The notes under the pieces were generated by a model, which worked only from the letters and a program-made list of their open reading frames with translations, was not told where the DNA came from and made no database searches. Source: a bacterium (lineage in GTDB: Bacteria; Spirochaetota; Spirochaetia; JABEVK01). Taken from it: a stretch of 15,551 nt of DNA. Location of the stretch: the NCBI GenBank assembly GCA_021782055.1, contig JAJXVP010000047.1, positions 1 through 15,551 on the forward strand, given 5' to 3'. Of the stretch, positions 1 to 6,001 are shown one piece after another (position 1 is the stretch's first letter; every line of letters starts with the position of its first letter). Made by a program: the position numbers and the translations under genes.

Positions 1-336
1 GCCAAGGGCACCATGCTCCTCGGTGTACGAGCCGTCATTGCCCAAAGCTTTGAACGCATTCACCGGTCTAACCTGGTGGGAATGGGAGTTCTTCCTTTGG
101 TCTTCCTTGAAGGGCAAAGCCCAGCATCCTTGGGCTTAACAGGTAAAGAGCAGTTCTACCTTCATGGTTTGGACTCACTGAGCCCAGGTCAGCTCGTGAC
201 CGTCGAAGCCAAGGATGAACGGGGCATGGTCAGGAGTTTTCAGGCCAAGTGCCGTCTAGATACCGAGGTAGAAGTACAATACTACCGCAACCGGGGGATT
301 CTCCCCTATGTTCTGCGCAAGATCCTTTCGGCCTAG
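1..336 (+). CDS. acnA: Aconitate hydratase A, C-terminal fragment (5' end outside window)
   Basis: The reading frame is open from the first base, so this is the 3' end of a larger gene; the ATG at 13 is an internal methionine, not the start. The 111 visible codons match the C-terminal swivel domain of AcnA/IRP-type aconitases: AKGTMLLGVRAVIAQSFERI, followed by HRSNLVGMGVLPL, is the family's most conserved C-terminal stretch, and the end (YYRNRGILPYVLRKIL) is also typical. The enzyme interconverts citrate and isocitrate in the cytoplasm using a 4Fe-4S cluster. The cluster cysteines and most active-site residues lie upstream and cannot be checked. The gene converges on the histidine kinase with a 57-bp gap that holds no convincing terminator. 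Confidence 0.93.
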   Translation, partial: AKGTMLLGVRAVIAQSFERIHRSNLVGMGVLPLVFLEGQSPASLGLTGKEQFYLHGLDSLSPGQLVTVEAKDERGMVRSFQAKCRLDTEVEVQYYRNRGILPYVLRKILSA

Positions 337-393
337 GCCAACAAAACGAAAAGTATCCCCCCCCGGTCAGATTCGTTGGTAATTTTGGCCGGA

Positions 394-1851
394 TTACAAA
401 TCTTCGGGTGTGGGAAGGGGCAACGTCAACCGAAAGACACTGCCCTTGCCCACCTCGCTGGTGGCGGTCAGCCCTCCCCCCAGGGAACGCGCAATGTCGG
501 CGCAAAACATCAACCCTAAGCCGTGTCCCCGTTCCCCGGCGGTTCCGGCACGGGTGTTCCTCTTACCACCGGTGAACAATTGGTTTAAGCGATCGGGCTC
601 AATGCCGGTACCCTCATCCTGAACCTCGAGACTAAGCGCGTCCGATAGAGCTTGCGCCCGCAAATGGACGATAGCCCCCCTCGGCGAAAACTTGATGGCG
701 TTAGAAACGAGGTTGCGAAGCACGGTTTCAAGTGACCTTTCATCCGAGAGGGCCATGAGCATGGGGTCTGCTTGGAGTTCCAGCGAAATTCCTTTAGCCC
801 GACAGGTAGCTTCCATCCAGGCGGCAACCCCGCGAAACAAGTTCAGCAGATTGACCCAAACCGGTTCGCGCTGAGTTTGTTCTAGCTGACCCGATACCCA
901 GCCGAGGACATTTTCGAGCAAGTCATAGGTCTGCGAGGCCGCCTTATGCGATTCTTGGACTACCTCAAGAAGCGTTTCGTGATTGGCTTGGGTTTCGAGT
1001 GCCAACCCCAACAGGTGTGCCAAAGTCCCCACAGGCCCTCGTAAATCATGGGCCAAGATGGTAAACAACCGATTTCGCACCTCGTTGGCGTCTTTGAGCT
1101 GATTTCGTTGCGCTTGCAGTTCCCGTTGAAGCAAACGCAGTTCCGTGATGTCATGTGACATGCCCACGAGCCCCACCACCTGCCCCTCTTCGTCGCGCAG
1201 GGGTTCTTTTCGAGCCTTCACAATTTTGGTTTGTTCGTTGATCTCGAGGGTCTGCTCGTATTCCATGATCTTGCCGGTGCTCATGACCCATTCATCCGCT
1301 AGACGCATTTGGCGTAAGTTAACATCATTTAAAAGTTCTTCAGGCGTACGACCCACAACTTCTTGTCCATTTTCTGCCCCCAGGTCATGTGCGCCGGCGT
1401 CGTTGCATAACAGGTAACGACCTTCGCGGTCCTTGGCGTAAATCGCAGATTCAGAGTTATGAAAGATATAATCGAGCAAAGACAGACGCTGGTGCGTATC
1501 AGCACTATGCCGAAGACACAACGCTAGGTCAGTAAATACCGCGAGGTACCCGCTCCCGGCATGGGTCTGCAACCCAGAAAACGACGCTAAAAACCAGTTA
1601 GACTGCTTGTCAAAATGTAATCGTAGTTCGACGTTGTCCCACCGTTCTTGAGCGACATTCTCTTCAAGGCGAGCAAGGTCGTCACTTTTGACGAGTCCTA
1701 ACTCAGCCCAGGTTTTACCGACAGGATCACCACCGCATAACGTGGAAAAGCGACGGTTGGCCCCCAAAAGACGGCCATTCAGGCCCACGACTACAGCCAA
1801 CCCGGGGAGGTTTTGAAAAATCTGCCTGAAATCGTCCTCACAGAGCGTCAT
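394..1851 (-). CDS. Cytoplasmic PAS-PAS sensor histidine kinase
   Basis: A 485-aa protein with no hydrophobic segment, so probably a soluble sensor. Residues ~7-110 look like a weak PAS fold (NLPGLAVVVGLNGRLLGANRRF). Residues ~124-238 are a clearer PAS plus PAC motif (IYAKDREGRYLLCND ... GLVGMSHDITELR). A short coiled coil (~238-262) leads to the HisKA domain, with the phospho-acceptor His268 in FTILAHDLRGP. The ATPase domain shows the N box (LRNLVSNAIKFSP, 378-390), G1 (DEGTGIE, 412-418) and G2 (GHGLGLMFCADIARSLGGG, 442-460), so it looks catalytically complete. The kinase would autophosphorylate and pass phosphate to a response regulator, but none is encoded next to it, so the partner is unknown. 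The ATG lies some 15 nt downstream of an AGAGAGG sequence, which is a long spacing. Both neighbours are on the opposite strand, so the gene is probably monocistronic. Confidence 0.93.
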   Translation of the reverse strand: MTLCEDDFRQIFQNLPGLAVVVGLNGRLLGANRRFSTLCGGDPVGKTWAELGLVKSDDLARLEENVAQERWDNVELRLHFDKQSNWFLASFSGLQTHAGSGYLAVFTDLALCLRHSADTHQRLSLLDYIFHNSESAIYAKDREGRYLLCNDAGAHDLGAENGQEVVGRTPEELLNDVNLRQMRLADEWVMSTGKIMEYEQTLEINEQTKIVKARKEPLRDEEGQVVGLVGMSHDITELRLLQRELQAQRNQLKDANEVRNRLFTILAHDLRGPVGTLAHLLGLALETQANHETLLEVVQESHKAASQTYDLLENVLGWVSGQLEQTQREPVWVNLLNLFRGVAAWMEATCRAKGISLELQADPMLMALSDERSLETVLRNLVSNAIKFSPRGAIVHLRAQALSDALSLEVQDEGTGIEPDRLNQLFTGGKRNTRAGTAGERGHGLGLMFCADIARSLGGGLTATSEVGKGSVFRLTLPLPTPEDL

Positions 1852-1878
1852 AGAATAAGGTTACAACCTCTCTTGATC

Positions 1879-1904
1879 TTGGCCAAGGCCCTCTTTTTGG
1901 CCAA
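1879..1904. repeat. Two TTGGCCAA palindromes, possible operator or hairpin
   Basis: Identical 8-bp palindromes TTGGCCAA lie at 1879-1886 and 1897-1904, separated by 10 bp, in the divergent spacer between the histidine kinase and the acetyltransferase. Together they also form an inverted repeat able to fold as an 8-bp stem with a 10-nt loop. No U-run follows on either strand, so it is not a normal terminator. It lies 28-53 bp upstream of the kinase ATG, where a regulator site or 5'-leader structure for that gene is plausible. Function is inference only. Confidence 0.35.
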
Positions 1905-1951
1905 TCGTTTACTTTCAAAGAATTCCGCAGAGTTGGCAGTCGATTCATAAG

Positions 1952-1980
1952 TTGGCGGCCTGCCTGCAAAAAGGTATCTT
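1952..1980 (+). promoter_or_regulatory. Putative promoter of the acetyltransferase gene
   Basis: TTGGCG (1952-1957), a 17-bp spacer and TATCTT (1975-1980) make a moderate sigma-70-type match. Transcription would start about 1984-1988, leaving only a very short leader that carries GAGG (1987-1990) before the ATG at 1996. Seen by eye; no expression evidence. Confidence 0.3.
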
Positions 1981-1995
1981 GAACGCGAGGTACTC

Positions 1996-2496
1996 ATGAT
2001 TCGTAAGGCTACCCCCGAGGATGCGCGTGATCTTTGCGCCATCTACAACCCCTATATTGAAAACACCATTGTCACCTTCGAAGAAACACCGGTTAGCGAA
2101 GACCAAATGCGGGACCGATTACAGGCTCAAGGCAAAGGGTTCCCCTGGTTGGTTTTTGAAGAGAATAAACGCGTTTTAGCGTACGCCTACGCATCCACTT
2201 GGAAGGAGCGAAGTGCCTACCGTTTCACTGTCGAAACCGCGGTTTATGTTCACCCCGACGCAAGGGGGCAAGGTTGTGGTTCGGCGTTATACCGTACGCT
2301 ATTGCCGACTTTACACGCCCAGGGGTTCCACAGGGCAGTGGCCTGTCTCGCCCTTCCCAACGACGACAGCCAAAGGCTCCATGAGAAATTTGGTTTTAAA
2401 CAAGTCGCGACATTTTCTGAAGTCGGGTTTAAGTTTGACCGCTGGCTGGACATCGGTTATTGGGAACTCTCCTTGAGTGAAATTGCAGGCCTTTGA
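1996..2496 (+). CDS. GNAT N-acetyltransferase, phosphinothricin/methionine type
   Basis: A 166-aa cytoplasmic acetyltransferase of the GCN5-related family. It follows the phosphinothricin acetyltransferase/MnaT pattern throughout: IRKATPEDARDLCAIYNPYI at the N-terminus, TVTFEETPVS-like text near residue 25 (seen as TIVTFEETPVS), AYRFTVETAVYVHPDARGQG (74-93) with the acetyl-CoA pyrophosphate loop RGQGCG (90-95), and LHEKFGFKQVATFSEVGFKF (128-147). Family members acetylate the amino group of phosphinothricin or methionine derivatives (sulfoximine, sulfone) and probably act in detoxification; the true substrate here cannot be read from sequence. The ATG is well placed behind GAGG at 1987-1990. 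The stop codon sits inside an imperfect short duplication (CAGGCCTTTGA at 2486 and again at 2505). A quinone reductase gene follows 68 bp downstream on the same strand. Confidence 0.88.
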   Translation: MIRKATPEDARDLCAIYNPYIENTIVTFEETPVSEDQMRDRLQAQGKGFPWLVFEENKRVLAYAYASTWKERSAYRFTVETAVYVHPDARGQGCGSALYRTLLPTLHAQGFHRAVACLALPNDDSQRLHEKFGFKQVATFSEVGFKFDRWLDIGYWELSLSEIAGL

Positions 2497-2564
2497 CCTT
2501 GAATCAGGCCTTTGAGCGGTCTAAGCTAAAAGAAGAGGCTTAAGTTAAGCGTAAGGATGTCAAA

Positions 2565-3533
2565 ATGAAAGCAATCTTGGTACGACAGTGGGGCGGTCCC
2601 GAGGTAATGCAATACGAAGAGGTTCCGAAACCCGAGGTCGCCACCCCAGGCCCTGTGCCCCGTGTTTTAGTACGTGTGGCCGCCATTGGCGTGAATCCCT
2701 TCGATACCTATATGCGGTCAGGGAACTATAGCATTCAACCAACCCTACCCTATATTCCTGGAGGTGACGCCGCTGGCGTGATCGAAGCCGTGGGTCCTGG
2801 CTCGCAGTTTATTCCCGGCCAGAGAGTCTGGATTGGTAATGCGCATTCCGCCTATGCCGAGTTTATGGCGGTGGCCGAGAATCTTGTACACCCCTTAGCT
2901 GAACACCTTACGTTTTCGCAGGGAGCGGCCCTAGGGGTACCCTATGCGACAGCCTACCACGCTTTATTTCAGGTAGCCCAAGTCAAAGCAGGCGAAACTT
3001 TACTGATTCACGGAGCTTCTGGCGGCGTGGGTATCGCTTTGGTTCAAATGGCCAAGGCCTTCGGACTTATCGTTTTAGGAACGGCTGGCTCTGAGCCAGG
3101 GCGAGAAATGGTCCGCCGCGAAGGGGCCCATCAAGTTTTGAATCATGGAGCTGAGGGGTACCGCGACGAAATTCTCCGCGTCACGCAAAATCGAGGAGCC
3201 GACATCATCGTTGAAATGCGTGCCGATTTAAACCTTGAAGCCGATTTTCGGCTTGTAGCCCCACGGGGTCGCATTGTCGTGGTGGGAAGTCGCGGCGAAG
3301 CAAAAGTTCTCCCCCGCGATCTGATGAGCCGACACGCCTCACTTCACGCCTTTACACTCTTTGCGGCCACCCCGGCCGAGTTGGCCGAAATCAACGCAGG
3401 CTTGCAGGCAGGTCTGGAAAACCGAACCCTTCGGCCCATCATTGGGCGCGAGTTTCGTTTAGAAGAGGCCCCGCAAGCCCACGAAAAGATTCTTGAACCC
3501 GGGGCCTTTGGCAAAATCATCCTGACACCATAG
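2565..3533 (+). CDS. NADPH:quinone reductase, zeta-crystallin type (MDR superfamily)
   Basis: A 322-aa zinc-free medium-chain dehydrogenase/reductase. The N-terminal GroES-like domain starts MKAILVRQWGGPEVMQYEEV and contains IGVNPFDTYMRSGNYS (41-56). The Rossmann domain has the nucleotide loop HGASGGVG (149-156). The match to animal zeta-crystallin (CRYZ) is unusually close as I recall it: KAGETLLIHGASGGVG, ILGTAG-like VLGTAG (170-175), GADIIVEMRADLNLEAD (211-227) and GRIVVVGSRG (235-244). These proteins reduce quinones by one electron using NADPH. No structural or catalytic zinc cysteines are visible. AAGG at 2553-2556 is 8 nt before the ATG; a four-codon ATG-TCA-AAA-TGA begins at 2557 and overlaps this start, which may or may not matter. 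It could be co-transcribed with the acetyltransferase. It ends 13 bp from convergent trmL with no terminator. Confidence 0.9.
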   Translation: MKAILVRQWGGPEVMQYEEVPKPEVATPGPVPRVLVRVAAIGVNPFDTYMRSGNYSIQPTLPYIPGGDAAGVIEAVGPGSQFIPGQRVWIGNAHSAYAEFMAVAENLVHPLAEHLTFSQGAALGVPYATAYHALFQVAQVKAGETLLIHGASGGVGIALVQMAKAFGLIVLGTAGSEPGREMVRREGAHQVLNHGAEGYRDEILRVTQNRGADIIVEMRADLNLEADFRLVAPRGRIVVVGSRGEAKVLPRDLMSRHASLHAFTLFAATPAELAEINAGLQAGLENRTLRPIIGREFRLEEAPQAHEKILEPGAFGKIILTP

Positions 3534-3546
3534 CCTGTTCGACTGC

Positions 3547-4011
3547 CTAGACCAGCCCGTGATAGTCGATTTGCCGAAAGCCCTCGTACACTGCGATGGC
3601 CACGGCGTTGGCCAAGTTCAAAGACCGACTATTGGCCTTCATAGGAATGTGAAACGTCTGTTGAGGGAAAGCTGCCAACACGTCGGCAGGCAAGCCCCGA
3701 GACTCACACCCAAAAACCAACCAATCCCCGCTAGACATCGCCACTTTACCCAGAGGTTGCGGGGCGCGGGCAGAAGCCAACCACAACCGCTGTGGCTTGG
3801 TTTGATTGATAAATTCTGCCCAACTATTGTGATATACCACCAAAACCTCTTTCCAGTAGTCCATGCCCGACCGCTTAAGGTGGTGGTCTGTGACAGCAAA
3901 ACCTAAAGGCCGCACCAGATGCAACTCGCATCCAGTGGCGGCGCAGGTTCGGGCAATGTTGCCAGTATTTTGAGGTATCTCTGGTTCAACCAGAACCACA
4001 CGAAAGCTCAA
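3547..4011 (-). CDS. trmL: tRNA (cytidine/uridine-34-2'-O)-methyltransferase TrmL
   Basis: A 154-aa SPOUT-class methyltransferase, the usual size for TrmL/YibK. It 2'-O-methylates the wobble nucleotide of certain tRNA-Leu species using S-adenosylmethionine. The diagnostic features are VVLVEPEIPQNTGNIARTCA near the N-terminus, LVFGCESRGLP (~residues 97-107) and IPMKANSRSLNLANAVAIAV (~121-140), which forms the trefoil-knot cofactor site. The start is TTG. It is supported by GGAG 7 nt upstream and because it gives an N-terminus aligned with E. coli TrmL; no nearby ATG fits. It lies 22 bp downstream of tpx on the same strand and is probably co-transcribed with it, while it converges on the quinone reductase gene with a 13-bp gap. 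Confidence 0.93.
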   Translation of the reverse strand: MSFRVVLVEPEIPQNTGNIARTCAATGCELHLVRPLGFAVTDHHLKRSGMDYWKEVLVVYHNSWAEFINQTKPQRLWLASARAPQPLGKVAMSSGDWLVFGCESRGLPADVLAAFPQQTFHIPMKANSRSLNLANAVAIAVYEGFRQIDYHGLV

Positions 4012-4033
4012 AAAGCGACTCCAGGGGCTTATT

Positions 4034-4543
4034 TTACCGCGTCAGTGCGGCAAGAGCCTTGCTGTAATCGGGTTCCTGGGCAATTTCTGGGACTTGCTCG
4101 GTATAGAGAACCTTGTTCGAGCCATCGACGACGACCACTGCACGCGACAAAAGACCGACCATGGGTCCCGATTGGAACGCCACGCCGTAGACACGGCCAA
4201 AATCGGTGTCACCGCGACGAAGGTTGGACAGCGACACGGCTCGGCTGATTTGGTACTGTTCGCAAAAACGCTTCATCGCGAAGGGCAGATCATTGCTAAT
4301 GTTCAGAACCACGACGTCAGAGTGACGCGCAATCTCTTCGTTAAAGCGCTTGACCGAAGCCGCACAGACTCCTGTATCCAAGCTAGGAAAAATATTCAGG
4401 ATTTTTACCTTGCCCTGAAAATCCTTGAGACTGACATCTGAGAGGTCCTCTTTGGTCAGACGAAAATCGGGAGCGGTTGTGCCGACAGCGGGCAAACTGC
4501 CCACGGTTTCGACTGGATTCCCCTTAAAGGTGATATGCGACAT
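4034..4543 (-). CDS. tpx: Thiol peroxidase (2-Cys atypical peroxiredoxin)
   Basis: A 169-aa peroxiredoxin of the Tpx family, which reduces hydroperoxides with electrons from thioredoxin. Peroxidatic Cys60 lies in NIFPSLDTGVCAASV and resolving Cys94 in KRFCEQY, the standard Tpx spacing. Other family text includes ITFKGNPVETVG at the N-terminus, LSDVSLKDFQGKVKILNIFP and PEIAQEPDYSKAL at the end. A longer frame opens upstream at 4606, but the ATG at 4543 follows a near-perfect AAGGAGG (4548-4554) and gives the family's normal N-terminus, so I choose it. It is the first gene of a tpx-trmL pair and is divergent from the 185-aa unknown gene; a candidate promoter is annotated separately. Confidence 0.96.
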   Translation of the reverse strand: MSHITFKGNPVETVGSLPAVGTTAPDFRLTKEDLSDVSLKDFQGKVKILNIFPSLDTGVCAASVKRFNEEIARHSDVVVLNISNDLPFAMKRFCEQYQISRAVSLSNLRRGDTDFGRVYGVAFQSGPMVGLLSRAVVVVDGSNKVLYTEQVPEIAQEPDYSKALAALTR

Positions 4544-4577
4544 GAAGCCTCCTTGACTTGAAAAAGTCTGGGTGAGA

Positions 4578-4606
4578 AAAATACTCAGAGAATGACGTGC
4601 GGGCAA
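4578..4606 (-). promoter_or_regulatory. Putative tpx promoter
   Basis: Read on the minus strand: TTGCCC (4606-4601), a 17-bp spacer and TATTTT (4583-4578). Transcription would begin near 4571, leaving about 28 nt of leader that contains the strong AAGGAGG of tpx. The spacing fits a sigma-70-type promoter, and the same -35 hexamer, TTGCCC, occurs before the oligoendopeptidase gene. No OxyR- or PerR-like box was recognised. Confidence 0.4.
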
Positions 4607-4643
4607 TCAGGCCCCCGGTCTAGCCATCTGACAAGGAGCCCCC

Positions 4644-5201
4644 ATGGACATCGATCAACCGTTAGAAAACTTTCTTAAACCGGCAGCACCCTCGCCGCGC
4701 CCGCTGTTTACCCTAACGTTAAGCCACCCCGAGGCCCTGGGGCGCCTTTGGGGTTACCTCTCACAATTTTGTTCTGATTTCTCTTTAGATATTTCGCCTC
4801 AACAAACGCCAAACGTGACGGAACTCTTGAGCGCGCTCAAACCATTTTTTCGGCGACAGGAAGCGGTAAGCTCCCGAAACGGTGCTGTGACGAGAGCCGA
4901 AGGTGCCATCAAGGCACCAGTGGCTGTGCGTGAAACGGGGCGGTCGCGGGCATTGGTGCGGGCGCACTTTCTTTTTCAACCGGCAGTAAAGGTATTATTG
5001 CGTTTTGGGCCTCAGCCCAGCGACTGGAGCGACGAAAACCTCTCGTCACTCATTTTATGGGCGGGATCGTCCCAGGTTTTTCGCTGGAAGGATGCTCGTG
5101 CCGGTCAAGCACTTTTAGACTCTTCGGTCTTCGACCCGACTCAGGTACGAATCAAAGGTTTTTTGCAACTGCTTGGTATTTCCTTCGAGGTTCAAGCGTA
5201 G
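4644..5201 (+). CDS. Protein of unknown function (185 aa)
   Basis: I do not recognise this protein. The ATG has AAGGAG at 4633-4638 with 5-nt spacing, which supports translation, and codon use resembles the neighbours. It has no signal peptide or membrane segment. The N-terminus is proline-rich (residues 12-20), residues 58-75 look helical (VTELLSALKPFFRRQEAV), and residues ~76-105 are rich in Arg/Ala/Gly and may be a flexible linker. The C-terminal third (RALVRAHFLFQPAVKVLLRF ... GFLQLLGISFEVQA) looks folded, with mixed beta and helical character. It sits divergent from tpx and ends 2 bp before the convergent HAD gene. Lineage-specific cytoplasmic protein is the most that can be said. Confidence 0.75.
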   Translation: MDIDQPLENFLKPAAPSPRPLFTLTLSHPEALGRLWGYLSQFCSDFSLDISPQQTPNVTELLSALKPFFRRQEAVSSRNGAVTRAEGAIKAPVAVRETGRSRALVRAHFLFQPAVKVLLRFGPQPSDWSDENLSSLILWAGSSQVFRWKDARAGQALLDSSVFDPTQVRIKGFLQLLGISFEVQA

Positions 5202-5203
5202 CC

Positions 5204-5926
5204 CTACTCCTGGCACAAGCCAAAATCAAAAAACGAGCAATCCTCACACAGGCAATAGTGGCTATCAATCCAATCCAAAACAGCTTCGGCGGTAAAGCCT
5301 GACATCCCCGAGGGGAACAGGAGGTCGGCTTTGGCAAACTGCGCTTTGCCTTTTTCGGTCATGACAAAAGGAACGGCCACGACACGCATCCCTGCGGCGA
5401 GAGCGGCCGCAACGCCATGCTGTGAATCTTCAAAAACCAGGCAGGCCGCAGAGTTTGCCTCAAGTTGACGAGCGGCATACAAAAATATATCAGGTGCCGG
5501 TTTGGGGTTTGGTACCGACTCTGACGAGTACAGGTGAGAAAAGTAAGGCTCTAAGCCCGTTAGCGATAAAATCTCGCGAATGACCCCAAGGCTAGACCCC
5601 GACGCCACCGCCATCGGCAGACGCTCAACCGAAAAAGCTTGAACTAACTTGAGCATTTCGGGAAAAGCAGCAATGCGACCGCGGGCTGTTTCGAGGTACA
5701 GGTCATCTTTGAGTTTGACAAGCTCGTCGACAGACTCAGAAAGCTTGTACTTGTCTTTGATAAGCCGACAAAAAGGCAACGTTCCCATGCCGATGCACTC
5801 GGCACGAAACTCGTCATCATAGACCCCACCGAAGCGCTCGACAAACCGGCGGTCGCTTTCAAAATACAGACCTTCGCTGTCCACCAGGGTTCCATCAAGA
5901 TCAAAGATCACCGCATCCAATTTCAT
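5204..5926 (-). CDS. HAD-family hydrolase (beta-phosphoglucomutase-like) with Cys-rich tail
   Basis: A 240-aa subfamily IA haloacid dehalogenase-type phosphatase/phosphomutase. All four motifs are present: nucleophile Asp9 and acid/base Asp11 in FDLDGTLVDSE, the Ser motif (MAVASGSS, 105-112), Lys142 in NPKPAPDIF and the Mg-binding acidic pair Glu166-Asp167 (VFEDSQHG). Residues ~17-85 form the helical cap, as in beta-phosphoglucomutase and phosphoglycolate phosphatase; the substrate cannot be chosen. The C-terminus carries an extra tail, HYCLCEDCSFFDFGLCQE, with Cys225, 227, 230 and 238. I chose the ATG at 5926 because it puts the nucleophile at the usual distance; the frame also has an ATG at 5947, which lies within a possible -10 (TAGTAT, 5951-5946, with TTGCCG at 5975-5970). 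It lies 54 bp downstream of the M20 peptidase. Confidence 0.88.
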   Translation of the reverse strand: MKLDAVIFDLDGTLVDSEGLYFESDRRFVERFGGVYDDEFRAECIGMGTLPFCRLIKDKYKLSESVDELVKLKDDLYLETARGRIAAFPEMLKLVQAFSVERLPMAVASGSSLGVIREILSLTGLEPYFSHLYSSESVPNPKPAPDIFLYAARQLEANSAACLVFEDSQHGVAAALAAGMRVVAVPFVMTEKGKAQFAKADLLFPSGMSGFTAEAVLDWIDSHYCLCEDCSFFDFGLCQE

Positions 5927-6001
5927 TGTGTCTGTCTCTAGACTCATACTAGCGGTTTTTACCCGCTTACGGCAAGAGAGTCTGCCCGGTGCCTAAAAGA
6001 G

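Noticed and set aside
357..364. Run of eight C residues, as in phase-variable tracts
   Set aside because: It lies between two convergent genes, outside any coding start or promoter, so length changes would have no obvious effect.
338..390. Possible terminator between acnA and the kinase (CCAACAAAACGAA with TTCGTTGG)
   Set aside because: The pairing needs a bulge and a long loop and has no U-run on either strand.
230..575. Several ~90-108 aa frames around the acnA end and the kinase 3' end
   Set aside because: They overlap well-supported genes in other frames and show no recognisable motifs.
4544..4606. N-terminal extension of Tpx by 21 residues
   Set aside because: The ATG at 4543 follows AAGGAGG and gives the family's normal N-terminus; the extension also runs through the likely promoter.
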